From Arthrobacter sp. StoSoilB22 (lineage in GTDB: Bacteria > Actinomycetota > Actinomycetes > Actinomycetales > Micrococcaceae): 64,000 nucleotides of DNA. The stretch is from assembly GCF_019977315.1 (NCBI RefSeq), contig NZ_AP024652.1, forward strand, positions 3,472,001 to 3,536,000, read 5' to 3'. Below the pieces are notes generated by a model, which was given only the letters and a program-made list of their open reading frames with translations, had not been told where the DNA came from and did no database searches. The translations under genes and the position numbers were made by a program. Below, piece after piece: positions 53,853 through 61,685 of this stretch (the first letter of the stretch is position 1; every line of letters begins with the position of its first letter).

Positions 53853-54236
53853 CTACGCCTCCACCAGCCACTCCAACGCTTCTGTTTCGGACGTGAAGAA
53901 CTTGGTAGGGCATGGCGGCTTCATGATGCCCAGGAAGAAATTGGCAATAACCCTGTCCACCGGGGATGAACCCCAGAGAGCGATCCGGGAGGCCTGGCAG
54001 GGTTTGGCAAAAACTGATCGGGCACCCCTGGTGACATCGTCCGTTGTTGCCATGTCAACAATCATGGGGTGCCTGTCCGTTCCGCAGAGTTCGTTGACCT
54101 TGTCCATGGCCCTCTGCGCGTCCCGTTCCTGGATCCGGGCGCCACGCGGCCATGTCAGGCGCAGTATCCCTGGCTGTTCGAGCTCCAATTCGAACATCAC
54201 TTCCTGGTGGTCTTGCGGTGTAGCTGGGTGGTCCAC
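53853..54236 (-). CDS. Small SpoIIAA/DUF7793-like protein
   Basis: A 127-residue alpha/beta protein. The order of strands and helices (LELEQPGILRLTWPRGARI, DAQRAMDKVNELC, HPMIVDMATTDDVTRGARSV, ASRIALWGSSPVDRVIANFF, TKFFTSETEALEWL) resembles the STAS/SpoIIAA-like fold with the ending 'FxxxxxAxxWL'. Such proteins are sometimes regulators. I see no catalytic residues. GTG start with GAGGAG upstream. Confidence 0.6.
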   Translation of the reverse strand: MDHPATPQDHQEVMFELELEQPGILRLTWPRGARIQERDAQRAMDKVNELCGTDRHPMIVDMATTDDVTRGARSVFAKPCQASRIALWGSSPVDRVIANFFLGIMKPPCPTKFFTSETEALEWLVEA

Positions 54237-54454
54237 AATTCTCCTCGCACATTCAAGGCAGCTGCAGGGAAACCCGGAATGGATCGCCCCTCGCTCATTC
54301 CCTCAAGGCTGTCTAATCCCGGAGCCAAAGTAAAGGTGTGACCCGCGACTCAAAAGCTCATTTCCGGTTGGGCGGCCGCTGGCCGCGATGCCGCTGATAG
54401 TGTGTTGCCAAATCCTGAAATAATGCGCACCAGTGGTGGAACGGAAGGGGCTCA

Positions 54455-56098
54455 GTGGGCGAGACCGTTGCCGGGGAACAGCATGCCTCGCGTTCGGCAG
54501 TCGTAGCGGACTCCAACCATGACCGCATGGCGGCCACTACATCCGCGCTACACGCCGCGGGTTTCCAGGTTTTTTCTGCCAAGGATTCTGCGTCCATGGC
54601 CCACCACCTTCAACAGCAACACCCCTCGGTGGTGGTGGCGGAGAACGCTCTCGCTCATGGACTGGGCATCCTTGGAGCTCCCGTGCTGCTCCTTCTTGAT
54701 GAGCAGGAGTCCGTGGACCTTGAAGAAGTGGAGTCCTGGCGCGTAGCGGACTACGTCATCAACCCCCCGCGTCCAGGGGAACTGGTCCACCGGGTGGAGA
54801 CCCTGATTGGCCGGGCACGGGAACGCTCACGTTCCCGGGGCGAAGTCGAAGCGCTGCGGGAAAGCCTCCGCAACGTCTCTTCGGCAATCCGGCAGACCAA
54901 CGATCCGCAACTCATCGCAGAGCACGTGGTTCGAGGATTTGGTGAGGCCTTGGACGTGGACCACGTCTGGTTCGCCACTTTCCGTGATGAACGGGTACCC
55001 AGTATCCGGGCACAATGGAACCGGCCCGGTCTGCCGCTCCTGCCCGCCAAGTTAGGCGAGAGCGGGGACATCATCACCCAGACGGCCAACAAGCTATGGT
55101 CCGACGCCGATGTCCTGGCTGTGGAGGACCACCGCGAATTCCCCGATTCAGAAATCGCAAAGGCACTGAGGGGATGGTCCGGAGAGCTCAAGCCGGTCTC
55201 CACTGTGCTGCTCCCCGTGGGCGAAGGCGCCTCCGCCATGGGAATCATCCTCTTGTCCACGGTGAAGGAGCGGCACGACTGGACCCGCCCGGAAATCGCC
55301 TTGATGCAGCACGTCGCCGGAAACGTAGCCCACGGGCTCATCCAAGGCCACCTCATCAGCGCCCAACAGCGCGTCCTGCACCAGCTAAGGCAGCTCGATA
55401 AGGCCAAGACTGACTTCCTGGCCACCGTAAACCATGAACTGCGGACGCCCCTGACGTCCATCACCGCCTACCTTGACATGATCCAGGACGGTTCCGGCGG
55501 CCCGGTTCCCGACGGCATCAGGAAAATGCTGGAAGTCATTGCCCGGAACTCAAATCGCTTGCGCAGGCTGATTGAGGACATGCTCACCGTGTCCATGCAG
55601 GACGGCAGCAACTTGGACCTTAAACCGGTTGATATAGACAAACTCCTCCAAGTGGTGGTGGCAACGCTCCGTCCCCTGGCCGAATCCCGCCACGTTTCCG
55701 TGTCCTTCACGGAGGCCGCCGAGGACATTGAGGTCACGGCAGACGAAGCCAAGCTGGAACAGGTGTTCACGAACATCGTGGCCAACGCCATCAAGTTCAC
55801 CCCCGAGGGCGGCCGCGTTGGCATCACCAGCGCCATGTCCGCGTTCGAGGATGGCGGCCCCGCAGCCCTCGTCCGGATAGCGGACAACGGCCTTGGCATC
55901 CCTGAGCACGACCTCCCCCACATCCTGACCAGGTTCTACCGCGCTTCCAACGCCACCTCAGCGGCAGTGCCGGGGAGCGGACTGGGGCTGGCAATCGCCA
56001 ATGACATCATCAGCCGTCACATGGGACGTATGGCCTTCGACTCCATCCTTGGGTCCGGGACCACGGTGTCGGTGGAGTTGCCGGTGGGCGGGCCGTAG
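54455..56098 (+). CDS. Sensor histidine kinase with degenerate receiver and GAF domains
   Basis: A 547-residue soluble kinase. Start GTG at 54455 with AAGGGG upstream. Residues 12-120 have a receiver-like fold (AVVADSNHDRMAATTSALHA) but lack the phospho-acceptor aspartate (VVVAENAL instead) and the lysine (VINPPRP). A GAF domain (about 130-290) follows, then HisKA with His327 (ATVNHELRTPLT) and an ATPase domain with DNGLGIP and GSGLGLAIA. With no membrane helix, it should sense an internal signal. No response-regulator gene is adjacent, so its partner is elsewhere. Confidence 0.88.
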   Translation: MGETVAGEQHASRSAVVADSNHDRMAATTSALHAAGFQVFSAKDSASMAHHLQQQHPSVVVAENALAHGLGILGAPVLLLLDEQESVDLEEVESWRVADYVINPPRPGELVHRVETLIGRARERSRSRGEVEALRESLRNVSSAIRQTNDPQLIAEHVVRGFGEALDVDHVWFATFRDERVPSIRAQWNRPGLPLLPAKLGESGDIITQTANKLWSDADVLAVEDHREFPDSEIAKALRGWSGELKPVSTVLLPVGEGASAMGIILLSTVKERHDWTRPEIALMQHVAGNVAHGLIQGHLISAQQRVLHQLRQLDKAKTDFLATVNHELRTPLTSITAYLDMIQDGSGGPVPDGIRKMLEVIARNSNRLRRLIEDMLTVSMQDGSNLDLKPVDIDKLLQVVVATLRPLAESRHVSVSFTEAAEDIEVTADEAKLEQVFTNIVANAIKFTPEGGRVGITSAMSAFEDGGPAALVRIADNGLGIPEHDLPHILTRFYRASNATSAAVPGSGLGLAIANDIISRHMGRMAFDSILGSGTTVSVELPVGGP

Positions 56099-56197
56099 TT
56101 GTGAATTGCGAGCCAGCGGCTGTGACATCCGAGTCAACGCGGGGCCCAAAAAATTTGGGCTCCCGTCACTAATAGTCGACATCCGGCGAAACAAAAC

Positions 56198-56227
56198 TGA
56201 TGCCCCGGGCAGCAGCCCGGGGCATCA
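56198..56227 (-). terminator. Intrinsic terminator of the secreted-peptide gene
   Basis: Perfect 13-bp stem (56198-56210 with 56215-56227), loop AGCA, followed on the minus strand by a T-rich tract (GTTTTGTTT). It lies 40 bp after the peptide gene's stop and may also stop readthrough from the kinase gene. Confidence 0.85.
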
Positions 56228-56266
56228 ATTCAGCTAATGAGGCCTTGAGAGGCGCTCCCCCAATGT

Positions 56267-56437
56267 TTAGTTCGGCCACCAACCGATGCTGGTGGTGTTC
56301 GTCTTACCTGTGGTGGTGCTGTTCGGCCACCAGCCAATTGCCGTGCTGTCCTGCGTAGGCTCGGCATTGGCCGGGGCAGCGAAACCGGTGACTGCCAGAA
56401 CCGCCGCCATGAGCAGGGTTGCCGCAAATTTTTTCAT
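56267..56437 (-). CDS. Small secreted peptide precursor with duplicated IGWWPN motif
   Basis: A 56-codon gene read directly from the minus strand. The ATG at 56437 has AAAGGG eight bases upstream, and a strong terminator follows the stop. Residues 1-25 form a classical signal peptide (MKKFAATLLMAAVLAVTG, then PANA) with likely cleavage after ANA. The predicted 31-residue mature peptide starts EPTQDS and contains STAIGWWPN and, at its very C-terminus, TTSIGWWPN, separated by eight Ser/Thr/Gly/Lys/Asn residues. There is no cysteine. I know no family with this motif. A secreted signal, a wall-binding tryptophan peptide or a bacteriocin-like peptide are all possible. It is divergent from the TPR gene. 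Confidence 0.75.
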   Translation of the reverse strand: MKKFAATLLMAAVLAVTGFAAPANAEPTQDSTAIGWWPNSTTTGKTNTTSIGWWPN

Positions 56438-56473
56438 CCGCTATGCCCTTTCGTACTGATGCGAATTTGTTGA

Positions 56474-56496
56474 CCGTGACTTGAATAAAGTCACGG
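56474..56496. promoter_or_regulatory. Perfect 9-bp dyad between peptide and TPR genes
   Basis: CCGTGACTT and AAGTCACGG flank the 5-base centre GAATA. It is 37 bp upstream of the peptide ATG and overlaps the -35-like TTGAAT of the TPR gene promoter, so one bound regulator could control both directions. Confidence 0.55.
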
Positions 56497-56509
56497 GGCA
56501 AACTATACG
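56481..56509 (+). promoter_or_regulatory. Promoter candidate for the TPR/GGDEF-EAL pair
   Basis: TTGAAT (56481-56486), 17-bp spacer, TATACG (56504-56509), 21 bp upstream of the ATG at 56530. This is close to the housekeeping sigma pattern. Confidence 0.45.
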
Positions 56510-56529
56510 AGCTTTTCTTCCGCAATGAC

Positions 56530-57597
56530 ATGGATAATGGGCATATGCAAAGTCCACACCTGGCCCCCCACCTTGTTGCCGGACTCAATGCACGCGCCAA
56601 ATGGAAGGTGCGGGACTTTGACGAGGCCTTCAGTCTGGCTGCAGAGGCTGCCGAACTGGCCCGCGACGCCGGCGACGAAACCGCTTGGTGGAACATGCGC
56701 TACTTGCAGGCGGAGTGCCTGCGCGATCAAGGAAGCATCGAAGAATATCTGGCACTGGCCATCACACTGAATGAGCACAGTCTTACCGCTACCTCCCCCG
56801 AGCTCGGGGCCAAGGCTGGAACGATGGTGGCCATTGGGTTGCAAGGCCTAGGCCGGCTTGCCGAAGCTGCAACCGTGGCAGCAGACGCGGCAAAACTCGC
56901 TGCCGCGGACCCCGATCTCCTCTACGTCCAGGTCCTGGCCCAGCGCGCCCTGATCGCGGCCTTGGCGGAGAGCCGGCTGCTGGATGATGCATGGCGGGAA
57001 TGTCTTGTCCTGGAGACCTTGATTACCGACGACGTTGATGAAGACACAGCGGGCAAGGGTTATTGGGTGATCGGTAACGTTGCTTTTCTGGCGGACCGGG
57101 TAGCGGATGGGGGCCGGTACCACGATCTGGCCGCCGAAAGGCTTTCACCGTCCAAAGATGTTGATTTGTGGGCACGTTTCAACCGCGCTTCAGCCGAAAT
57201 GCGCCTGCAGGCAAAACTCGGTGACGCGGCCACACTTCGCTGCATTGAGCGGGCAGAACTGGCTACCGACATTGTGGGTGGATCCGAGCGGGACCACCTG
57301 GAAATGTCCTTGGTCCGCGCTCATTGGAATTACCTGGCCGGTGATATGCATGAAGCTTTGGCCATCCTGGAACCGCTGTGTGCCCGCTCCTCTATTTTGG
57401 CTACGCAAACATCCGCCGAAGCGCATTTTCTTTTTGGGCGGACTTTGCTGGAATCACAACGACTTGAAGAAAGCCTCACGGCATTCGAAGAAGCAGCCAT
57501 ACTCTTCGAACAGGCCGCCTTGCCGGAGCGCAGCGCAGCCGTCCGCGAACACCTTCGGCAAAGTGTCAGTCGCCGGGGCGGGCCACACGGGGAGTGA
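56530..57597 (+). CDS. Tetratricopeptide-repeat protein
   Basis: A 355-residue all-helical soluble protein with six or more TPR-like helix pairs, for example DFDEAFSLAAEAAELARDAG, GLGRLAEAATVAADAAKLA, GDMHEALAILEPLCA and SQRLEESLTAFEEAAILFEQ. I see no helix-turn-helix or enzymatic domain. Such superhelices bind peptides or proteins in a groove. Its stop overlaps the start region of the GGDEF-EAL gene (GTGA), implying a joint role, perhaps controlling c-di-GMP turnover. An ATG at 56545 is an alternative start. Confidence 0.75.
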   Translation: MDNGHMQSPHLAPHLVAGLNARAKWKVRDFDEAFSLAAEAAELARDAGDETAWWNMRYLQAECLRDQGSIEEYLALAITLNEHSLTATSPELGAKAGTMVAIGLQGLGRLAEAATVAADAAKLAAADPDLLYVQVLAQRALIAALAESRLLDDAWRECLVLETLITDDVDEDTAGKGYWVIGNVAFLADRVADGGRYHDLAAERLSPSKDVDLWARFNRASAEMRLQAKLGDAATLRCIERAELATDIVGGSERDHLEMSLVRAHWNYLAGDMHEALAILEPLCARSSILATQTSAEAHFLFGRTLLESQRLEESLTAFEEAAILFEQAALPERSAAVREHLRQSVSRRGGPHGE

Positions 57598-57599
57598 GC

Positions 57600-59153
57600 A
57601 TGCCTGACGCAGAATCGTACTCCGCGAACGACCCCCGCTTGGGGCTACTTCTTGAGGGCATCGTGAGGTTGGCCGCGGGTGACCTGCACACCAGGATTGA
57701 AGTATCCGATGCCCGGGACGAAATTGACGCCGTGATCATGGGGACCAACCTCTTGGCCGAAGACCTGCAGATCGTCTACGAAGAACTCGAGCAAAGGGTG
57801 CAGGCCCGCACACGGCAGCTCAATGAAGCCCATCTGGCAATGCAGCGGATGGCAATGACCGATCCCCTGACAGGCTTGAGCAACCGCTCCGCTTTCGCCA
57901 ACGCCCTGAGCGAGGCCCAGGCTCATGGCGTGCTGGGCAACCAACGGCCCGCAATCCTGTTGCTGGACATGGACGGGTTCAAAGCCATCAACGATTCCCT
58001 GGGGCACACCATCGGTGACAAGGTCCTGGAAACAGTAGCCACGCGTATCAGCGGCGCGGTTCGCGAACAGGACATGGTGGCGCGCATGGGCGGCGACGAG
58101 TTCGCTGTCCTGCTTCCCGGCGTGACGCCTTCGGAGGCCAGCGCCATCGGCAGCCGTATCCTCACCGCTGTGGCGGATGTGATGGAGATTGAGGGCCAAC
58201 ACCTTCGCTGCGGGGTCAGCATGGGTCTTCGAATGGCCGATCCTGGCCATCGTGCGGAGGAACTCATGATGGAAGCGGACATTGCCATGTACGAGTCCAA
58301 GGCCAACGGACGCGGCAAGCTCAAGGTGTTCGAACCTGACATGCTGCTTGCCCGGCAAATGCGGAATCAGATGGTGGGCGAACTCAAAGAGGCGATCGCC
58401 GGTTCTCAGTTGGTGCTCTATTACCAGCCGATCATCAGGCTGGACACCCGCGGGATTGAGGGCGTGGAAGCCTTGGTCCGGTGGAACCACCCCACCCGTG
58501 GGATCATCATGCCCGACGAGTTCATCCCCATTGCCGAGGAAACGGGCATGATTTCCGATCTGGGCGGCTGGGTGCTCCGCACCGCCGTCGAGCAGTTGAA
58601 ACAATGGCGCAGCGACCCCCTGACCTCGGCCCACGACTTCAGCATGCGCATCAATGTTTCAGCGGCGGACCTGCAGCGGCTGGAGTTCATTGAGGACGTA
58701 CGCGAGGCCCTCTCTTCAGCCGGACTGGACCCGTCGCTGCTGGTCCTGGAGCTGACCGAAAGTGCTGTTATTCAAGGCAACGACCTGGACCGTTACACGC
58801 TCAACAGCCTCCGGCGCCTCGGAGTGGGGTTGGAAATCGACGACTTCGGCACGGGCTACTCCTCCATCAGTTACTTGCGCCAACTGCCCGTGGACACGGT
58901 CAAGGTGGACCGGACGCTCCTTTCGGCCTTGGGCAGCGACCCCGCGCAACCGGCTCTCCTGGCTGCTGTCCTGCAATTGATCCGCGCCTGCGGACTGGCG
59001 GCAGTGTGGGAAGGCATCGAAAGCGCTGAGCAAGCGGAGTATCTGCTGAGCATCGGTTGCACCAGCGGCCAGGGATACTATTTCAGCCGTCCGCTGCCTG
59101 AGGCGCAGTTGACCGAACAACTGAAGCACCACAAGACCTGGCCCGTCAGCTGA
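57600..59153 (+). CDS. Dual-domain GGDEF-EAL protein (c-di-GMP turnover)
   Basis: A 517-residue cytoplasmic protein. The ATG at 57600 has GGGAG upstream; a GTG at 57594 overlaps the TPR stop. Residues about 20-85 form a HAMP-like helical segment ending in a coiled coil (YEELEQRVQARTRQLNEAH). The GGDEF domain has TDPLTGLSNR, DMDGFKAINDSLGHTIGD and MGGDEF. The EAL domain has the signature EGVEALVRWNHP, the metal-binding NVS, ELTES and DDFGTGYSS, and KVDRTLLSAL. Both active sites look intact, so it could make or hydrolyse c-di-GMP. With no membrane helix, input probably comes through the TPR partner. Confidence 0.93.
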   Translation: MPDAESYSANDPRLGLLLEGIVRLAAGDLHTRIEVSDARDEIDAVIMGTNLLAEDLQIVYEELEQRVQARTRQLNEAHLAMQRMAMTDPLTGLSNRSAFANALSEAQAHGVLGNQRPAILLLDMDGFKAINDSLGHTIGDKVLETVATRISGAVREQDMVARMGGDEFAVLLPGVTPSEASAIGSRILTAVADVMEIEGQHLRCGVSMGLRMADPGHRAEELMMEADIAMYESKANGRGKLKVFEPDMLLARQMRNQMVGELKEAIAGSQLVLYYQPIIRLDTRGIEGVEALVRWNHPTRGIIMPDEFIPIAEETGMISDLGGWVLRTAVEQLKQWRSDPLTSAHDFSMRINVSAADLQRLEFIEDVREALSSAGLDPSLLVLELTESAVIQGNDLDRYTLNSLRRLGVGLEIDDFGTGYSSISYLRQLPVDTVKVDRTLLSALGSDPAQPALLAAVLQLIRACGLAAVWEGIESAEQAEYLLSIGCTSGQGYYFSRPLPEAQLTEQLKHHKTWPVS

Positions 59154-59724
59154 TGGTCCGCGTCCAAGGGTGGTGCCGGGTGCGCCATTCGGAGTCCAGG
59201 ATCGCGTAGATGTTCTCCGTGGCCCACTTGCCCTTGTAGTGCCAGTTGTCCACCAGAGTTGCTTCAAGCCGCATACCCAGGCGTTTGGCGACGCCGGCAG
59301 ATCCTTCATTGAGGGCATCCAGCTTGGCATCCACGCGGTGGAATGACAGTTTCTCAAAGGCCAGCCTTAGCACGGCCTCCGCTGCCTCAGTGGCGATTCC
59401 GTGGCCCTGGGCATCAGGGTGGAGGATCCAGCCCAGCTCAGCTTGCCCGGTTCCTTCAAGCCACTTCAGCACAACCTCGCCCATCAGACCCGGATGGTCC
59501 TGGCGCTCGATGGCAAGGCACACCCAGTCCCCTTCCTGCTGGAACTCGAAGTTCGCGTAGCGGCCAAGGACTTCCATGGACTTGGTTTTGCTCAGCTCGT
59601 TACGTAGGAGGAACCGCGCAGTTTGGGGAAGGGACTGGTATCCATGGAACCGCTCAAGGTCCTCGGCCTCGAAGCGCCGCAGGATGAGTCGATCGGTGGT
59701 GATGGGAAGCTCAATTTCGGGCAT
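59146..59724 (-). CDS. GNAT-family N-acetyltransferase (RimJ/RimL-like)
   Basis: A 192-residue protein starting at the ATG at 59724, with GGAAGC upstream. TTDRLILRRFEAEDLERF is the classic RimJ/RimL beginning. AELGWILHPDAQGHGIATEA contains the acetyl-CoA-binding pyrophosphate loop, and VAKRLGMRLEATLVDNWHYKGKW is the conserved end. It acetylates an N-terminal amine or small molecule. Its 3' end overlaps the GGDEF-EAL gene by 8 bp. Confidence 0.92.
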   Translation of the reverse strand: MPEIELPITTDRLILRRFEAEDLERFHGYQSLPQTARFLLRNELSKTKSMEVLGRYANFEFQQEGDWVCLAIERQDHPGLMGEVVLKWLEGTGQAELGWILHPDAQGHGIATEAAEAVLRLAFEKLSFHRVDAKLDALNEGSAGVAKRLGMRLEATLVDNWHYKGKWATENIYAILDSEWRTRHHPWTRTIS

Positions 59725-59788
59725 GCTTCCGAGGCTACTAGGTGCAGGCGATTCGTGGTCCAGCCTTGACACGTGGCGCGATCTGGGA

Positions 59789-59810
59789 TTACCTAATGAA
59801 CATTCGGTAA
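59789..59810. promoter_or_regulatory. Putative PaaR operator upstream of paaI
   Basis: A 22-bp near-perfect inverted repeat (TTACCTAATGA / ACATTCGGTAA; 9 of 11 pairs), 22 bp before the paaI start. Its sequence relates it to the element upstream of paaA, so both transcripts likely share the TetR repressor encoded two genes downstream. Confidence 0.65.
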
Positions 59811-59832
59811 ATAAAGCTGGAGGCAATGACGC

Positions 59833-60291
59833 ATGGTTGAAACAACCCTCTCCGGTGCACAGCACCACATCCTGACGAACGACTACGCGTCTGAATGGAT
59901 GGGCATTGAGGTCCTCAAACTCGACGACGGCCACGCCACCATCCGCATGCACCTCCGTCAGGAAATGCTCAACGGATTCGGCATGGCCCACGGCGGAATG
60001 ATCTTCGCCTTCGGTGACACAGCCTTCGCCCTGGCCTGCAACCCGGCCAACCCCACGCCCAAGCAAGCCGCCAACATCACGGTGGCGTCCGGCGTCGACA
60101 TCAACTTCATCAAGCCCGCGTTCCAAGGCCAGGTGATCACCGCCGTCGCCAACCGCCGTGCGAGCACCGGCCGAAGCGGCCTCTACGACATCCAGATCTA
60201 CGCGACCAACGCCGACGCCGCCCCCGACACCGAGCCCGGAGAACTCATTGCTGAGTTCCGTGGCCGCAGCCGCACCATCTCCAAGAAGTAG
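59833..60291 (+). CDS. paaI: Phenylacetate-pathway hot-dog thioesterase PaaI
   Basis: A 152-residue hot-dog-fold protein. MLNGFGMAHGGMIFAFGDTAFALACN holds the catalytic Asn/Gly/Asp region of PaaI, and VASGVDINFIKPAFQGQVI and RRASTGRSGLYDIQI are the conserved later strands. PaaI hydrolyses dead-end aryl-CoA or ring-hydroxylated CoA intermediates, freeing CoA. AGGxx ribosome site before the ATG at 59833. It is the first gene of paaI-paaK, 7 bp from paaK. Confidence 0.93.
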   Translation: MVETTLSGAQHHILTNDYASEWMGIEVLKLDDGHATIRMHLRQEMLNGFGMAHGGMIFAFGDTAFALACNPANPTPKQAANITVASGVDINFIKPAFQGQVITAVANRRASTGRSGLYDIQIYATNADAAPDTEPGELIAEFRGRSRTISKK

Positions 60292-60298
60292 GAATCCC

Positions 60299-61648
60299 AT
60301 GACGCAGAACACCGTGGCCGCACCCGCAGCTTCCTCCTCCAAGGAGGCCGACGCCGTGCTGGACCGTGAAGAGACCATCTCCCGCGACGAACTCGAGGCC
60401 CTGCAGCTCACGCGCCTCCAGCACACGGTGACGTACGCCTACGATCGCGTGCCGCTGTACAAACGGAAGTTCGATGAGGCCGGCGTGCACCCCTCGGACC
60501 TCCGCGAGCTCAGCGACCTTGGAAAATTCCCGTACACCACCAAGGAAGACCTCCGCCTGGAGTACCCCTTTGGCATGTTCGCCGTCCCGCAGGACCAAGT
60601 GGCACGCATCCACGCCAGCTCCGGAACCACCGGCCGGCCCACCGTTGTTGGCTACACCAAGAACGACCTCGCCAACTGGGCAACCCTGGTAGCCCGTTCC
60701 TTCCGCGCCTCCGGTGTCCGCCCCGGCATGAAGGTCCACAACGCCTACGGCTACGGCCTGTTCACCGGCGGCCTGGGCGCGCACGCAGGCGCTGAAGCGC
60801 TCGGCTGCACCGTCATTCCCATCTCCGGAGGCCAGACCGAACGCCAGATCCAGCTCATCCAGGACTTCAAGCCGGACGCCATCCTGGCCACACCCACATA
60901 CCTGCTGACCATCGCCGATGCCATGCTGCACCAAGGCATCGACCCCACGTCAACGTCGCTCAAGTACGCCGTTCTGGGCGCCGAACCGTGGACTGAAGAG
61001 ATGCGCCACGAGCTGGAAACCACCATGAACATCAAGGCCTCGGACATCTACGGCCTCTCCGAAGTCATGGGCCCTGGCGTGGCCGGCGAAGCTGTTGAGA
61101 CGCAGGACGGCTGCCACATCTGGGAGGATCACTTCCGCCCGGAAATCATCGATCCGTTCGACCACTCCACAGTCCTGGCCGACGGCGAACCCGGCGAGCT
61201 CGTCTTCACTTCCCTCACCAAGGAAGCGCTGCCGATCATCCGCTACCGCACCAAGGACCTCACCCGCCTGCTCCCCGGAACCGCACGTCCCGCGCACCGC
61301 CGCATGGGCCGCATCACCGGCCGCAGCGACGACATGATCATCCTTCGTGGTGTGAACCTGTTCCCGTCACAGATCGAGGAAATCGCGCTCCGCATCCCGG
61401 AGCTCAGCCCGCACTTCCAGCTGGAAATCACCCGCCCCGAAGGCAAGCGCATGGATTCGCTGACCGTCAAGATCGAGCGCCGCGAGAACGTCCCGTCCGA
61501 GGCAGGCACAACGGCGGCACACACCTTGCGCGAGCAGATCAAGATTCACGTTGGGTCATCTTGCGTAGTAGACGTTGTAGAGCCCGGTTCCCTGGAACGG
61601 TCCAACGGCAAGCTTCGCCGGATCTACGACATGCGACCCAAGGGCTGA
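60299..61648 (+). CDS. paaK: Phenylacetate-CoA ligase PaaK
   Basis: A 449-residue adenylate-forming enzyme that activates phenylacetate to phenylacetyl-CoA, the first step of the pathway. It has the AMP-binding loop HASSGTTGRPTVVGYTK, the aromatic-pocket region NAYGYGLFTGGLGAHAGAE, DIYGLSEVMGPGVA, and the C-terminal hinge TGRSDDMIILRGVNLFPSQ followed by GKLRRIYDM with its lysine. The ATG at 60299 lies after the paaI stop with AGGAA upstream. A short Ala/Ser-rich N-terminal extension is present. Confidence 0.96.
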   Translation: MTQNTVAAPAASSSKEADAVLDREETISRDELEALQLTRLQHTVTYAYDRVPLYKRKFDEAGVHPSDLRELSDLGKFPYTTKEDLRLEYPFGMFAVPQDQVARIHASSGTTGRPTVVGYTKNDLANWATLVARSFRASGVRPGMKVHNAYGYGLFTGGLGAHAGAEALGCTVIPISGGQTERQIQLIQDFKPDAILATPTYLLTIADAMLHQGIDPTSTSLKYAVLGAEPWTEEMRHELETTMNIKASDIYGLSEVMGPGVAGEAVETQDGCHIWEDHFRPEIIDPFDHSTVLADGEPGELVFTSLTKEALPIIRYRTKDLTRLLPGTARPAHRRMGRITGRSDDMIILRGVNLFPSQIEEIALRIPELSPHFQLEITRPEGKRMDSLTVKIERRENVPSEAGTTAAHTLREQIKIHVGSSCVVDVVEPGSLERSNGKLRRIYDMRPKG

Positions 61649-61685
61649 GCACCTTCCACCACTGAGATCGTGAGAAAATGCCAGC

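Noticed and set aside
56230..56427. 65-codon minus-strand frame beginning MRQPCSWRRF
   Set aside because: It is the wrong phase of the secreted-peptide gene at 56267-56437, which has the ribosome site, signal peptide and proper stop.
57645..58634. 329-codon minus-strand frame within the GGDEF-EAL gene
   Set aside because: Shadow of a gene with intact GGDEF and EAL motifs.
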